This document shows positions 6,746-7,657 of a DNA stretch of 7,657 nt, one piece after another. The notes under the pieces were generated by a model that was given only the letters and a program-made list of their open reading frames with translations, had not been told where the DNA came from and ran no database searches. Source of the stretch: Saprospiraceae bacterium (GTDB lineage: Bacteria > Bacteroidota > Bacteroidia > Chitinophagales > Saprospiraceae); the NCBI GenBank assembly GCA_023299965.1, contig JALZVN010000060.1:1-7657 (forward strand). The letters run 5' to 3'. A program made the position numbers and the translations under genes. The first letter of the stretch is position 1; every line of letters starts with the position of its first letter.

Positions 6746-6782
6746 AAATTTCAAGCCTACACTGAGGGCGCACTTGAAATTT
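6746..6782. repeat. 10-bp inverted repeat in the spacer before the lamin-tail protein
   Basis: AAATTTCAAG (6746-6755) and CTTGAAATTT (6773-6782) are perfect reverse complements around a 17-base loop, CCTACACTGAGGGCGCA. There is no T-tract directly after the right arm, so this is a poor intrinsic terminator for the sigma/barrel operon, though it is the only sizeable hairpin between 6686 and 6940. The loop contains TGAGGG (6763-6768), complementary to CCCTCA at 6714-6719, so a pseudoknot-like fold is possible. The rest of the spacer is AT-rich; no exact TAnnTTTG element is visible upstream of the 6941 start. Confidence 0.5.
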
Positions 6783-6940
6783 CTACTGTAAAGAACCACA
6801 CTTCTAGAAATCACATTCCAAACTTCCTATAACCGAATAATTTCATACTGGCCAATATGGCTTATTACATAACTGTACCCAAAATCAAAAATGACTTAAA
6901 TACATATTATTTTCTAATAAACTTTAAAAACAGCATTTTT

Positions 6941-7657
6941 ATGAACAAAAAAATACCTGTCTTGAATTTAGGAAAGAAGGACATGTCCCCTATTTCCTCC
7001 TGGAACAGCTGGCGTCTTATGACTGCATGCTTGTTCTTTCTTTTTTCATTTTCTCAAGTTAATGCTCAAATTGAACTCGTTCAAGTTGATGGTAATGGTA
7101 GAGTTGAAATCGCCAACAATGGATCTTCCAATGTTGACATTTCTAGTTATTGGTTCTGCAATTTTCCGGATTATGAACAACTTTCAGATCTCACAGTAGA
7201 TTGTGGGAATTTGGATTTAGCACCAGGTGAATCTGTTGTAATAAGTGGATTCACTTCACTAGATTCATTTGATGCAGAATTAGGGCTATTCAATATGAAT
7301 TGCTTTTCTTGTTTTAACGCCATAGTAGATTACGTTGAATGGGGTTCTTACGGACACCAAAGAGCTTCTCTTGCTATCACTGCAGGACTTTGGAATTTAG
7401 GAACAAAAGTACCTTCATTTGGAGCCAATCAAAGTATCACAGTCGACGGCGACGGTGACACTGGTGCAGATTGGACGCCTGGTGACCCTACCTTCTGCAG
7501 TGCTACGAGCGGAGCTTGTTCTGCTGATGGTGGTACATTAGCTGGTGGTCCTTTTACTTTCGATCAAGTTGGTGACGATAACCCTGACAACATTCCTGCT
7601 GGTGCCATCACTTCTGCTAACACTAATGGTGATCTTGCATGGGTAGTAACCGATTCT
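6941..7657 (+). CDS. Secreted lamin-tail-domain protein with adhesin-like repeat, 3' end beyond the window
   Basis: An open frame of 239 codons runs to the window end. The signal peptide is unusual, with a 25-residue N-region before the hydrophobic core LMTACLFFLFSFSQVNA; cleavage is expected after A42. An internal ATG at 6983 (M15) would give a more normal length, so the start is uncertain. Residues about 44-160 resemble a lamin-tail (LTD) domain, an immunoglobulin-like fold common in secreted bacterial proteins: ELVQVDGNGRVEIANNGSSN, DISSYWFCNF, LAPGESVVI, DYVEWGS. Residues about 168-183 are rich in Asp and Gly (DGDGDTGADWTPGD). From residue 193 a unit begins, CSADGGTLAGGPFTF then VGDDNPDNIPAG and LAWVVTDS, of a kind that recurs in tandem in large Saprospiria surface proteins. 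A much longer protein, probably ending in a T9SS sorting domain, is expected but not seen. Likely role: surface structure or adhesion. It lies 255 bases after the sigma/barrel operon on the same strand. Confidence 0.85.
   Translation, partial: MNKKIPVLNLGKKDMSPISSWNSWRLMTACLFFLFSFSQVNAQIELVQVDGNGRVEIANNGSSNVDISSYWFCNFPDYEQLSDLTVDCGNLDLAPGESVVISGFTSLDSFDAELGLFNMNCFSCFNAIVDYVEWGSYGHQRASLAITAGLWNLGTKVPSFGANQSITVDGDGDTGADWTPGDPTFCSATSGACSADGGTLAGGPFTFDQVGDDNPDNIPAGAITSANTNGDLAWVVTDS

Noticed and set aside
1..7657. CRISPR arrays, tRNA or rRNA genes, insertion sequences
   Set aside because: No regularly spaced direct repeats, no cloverleaf or rRNA-like stretch, and no transposase-like frame were seen on either strand.

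Overview
The window looks like chromosomal DNA of a Bacteroidota bacterium, plausibly a marine or environmental Saprospiria/Lewinella-type lineage. The phylum call rests on several independent signs: AT-rich DNA with no Shine-Dalgarno sequences before the starts, a promoter matching the Bacteroidota TTTG / TAnnTTTG consensus before mdh, a C-terminal type IX secretion (T9SS) sorting domain, and an ECF sigma factor next to a membrane-anchored beta-barrel protein. The narrower placement rests only on the repeat style at the end of the last protein and is tentative.

Layout. Positions 1-864 (minus strand) hold malate dehydrogenase, missing only its last ~20 residues beyond the window edge, with its own promoter at 908-938. 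Positions 999-2845 (minus) hold a two-gene unit: a POTRA-less Omp85-type outer-membrane barrel followed 31 bases later by a small family 2 glycosyltransferase, with a hairpin in the gap. A divergent intergenic region (2846-3008) carries a perfect 17-bp palindrome and a -7 promoter element. Positions 3009-4556 (plus) encode a secreted pappalysin-like zinc metalloprotease with a T9SS sorting domain, closed by a very strong intrinsic terminator at 4577-4620.

After a ~200-base spacer come an ECF sigma factor (4820-5356) and, three bases later, a 441-residue protein that combines an anti-sigma-like cytoplasmic N-terminus, one inner-membrane helix, a long low-complexity periplasmic linker and a C-terminal outer-membrane-type beta-barrel. 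Behind a 255-base spacer with an inverted repeat begins a large secreted protein (6941 onward, open at the window end) with a lamin-tail-like domain and the start of an adhesin-like repeat.

How the parts may work together. Apart from mdh, every protein-coding gene is connected with the cell envelope or surface: a barrel, a glycosyltransferase, two secreted proteins and a sigma-factor signalling pair. The most interesting unit is the sigma/barrel pair, whose architecture suggests that one polypeptide could carry an outer-membrane state to a cytoplasmic sigma factor. The neighbouring T9SS-type secreted proteins are candidate regulon members, but nothing in the sequence proves this.
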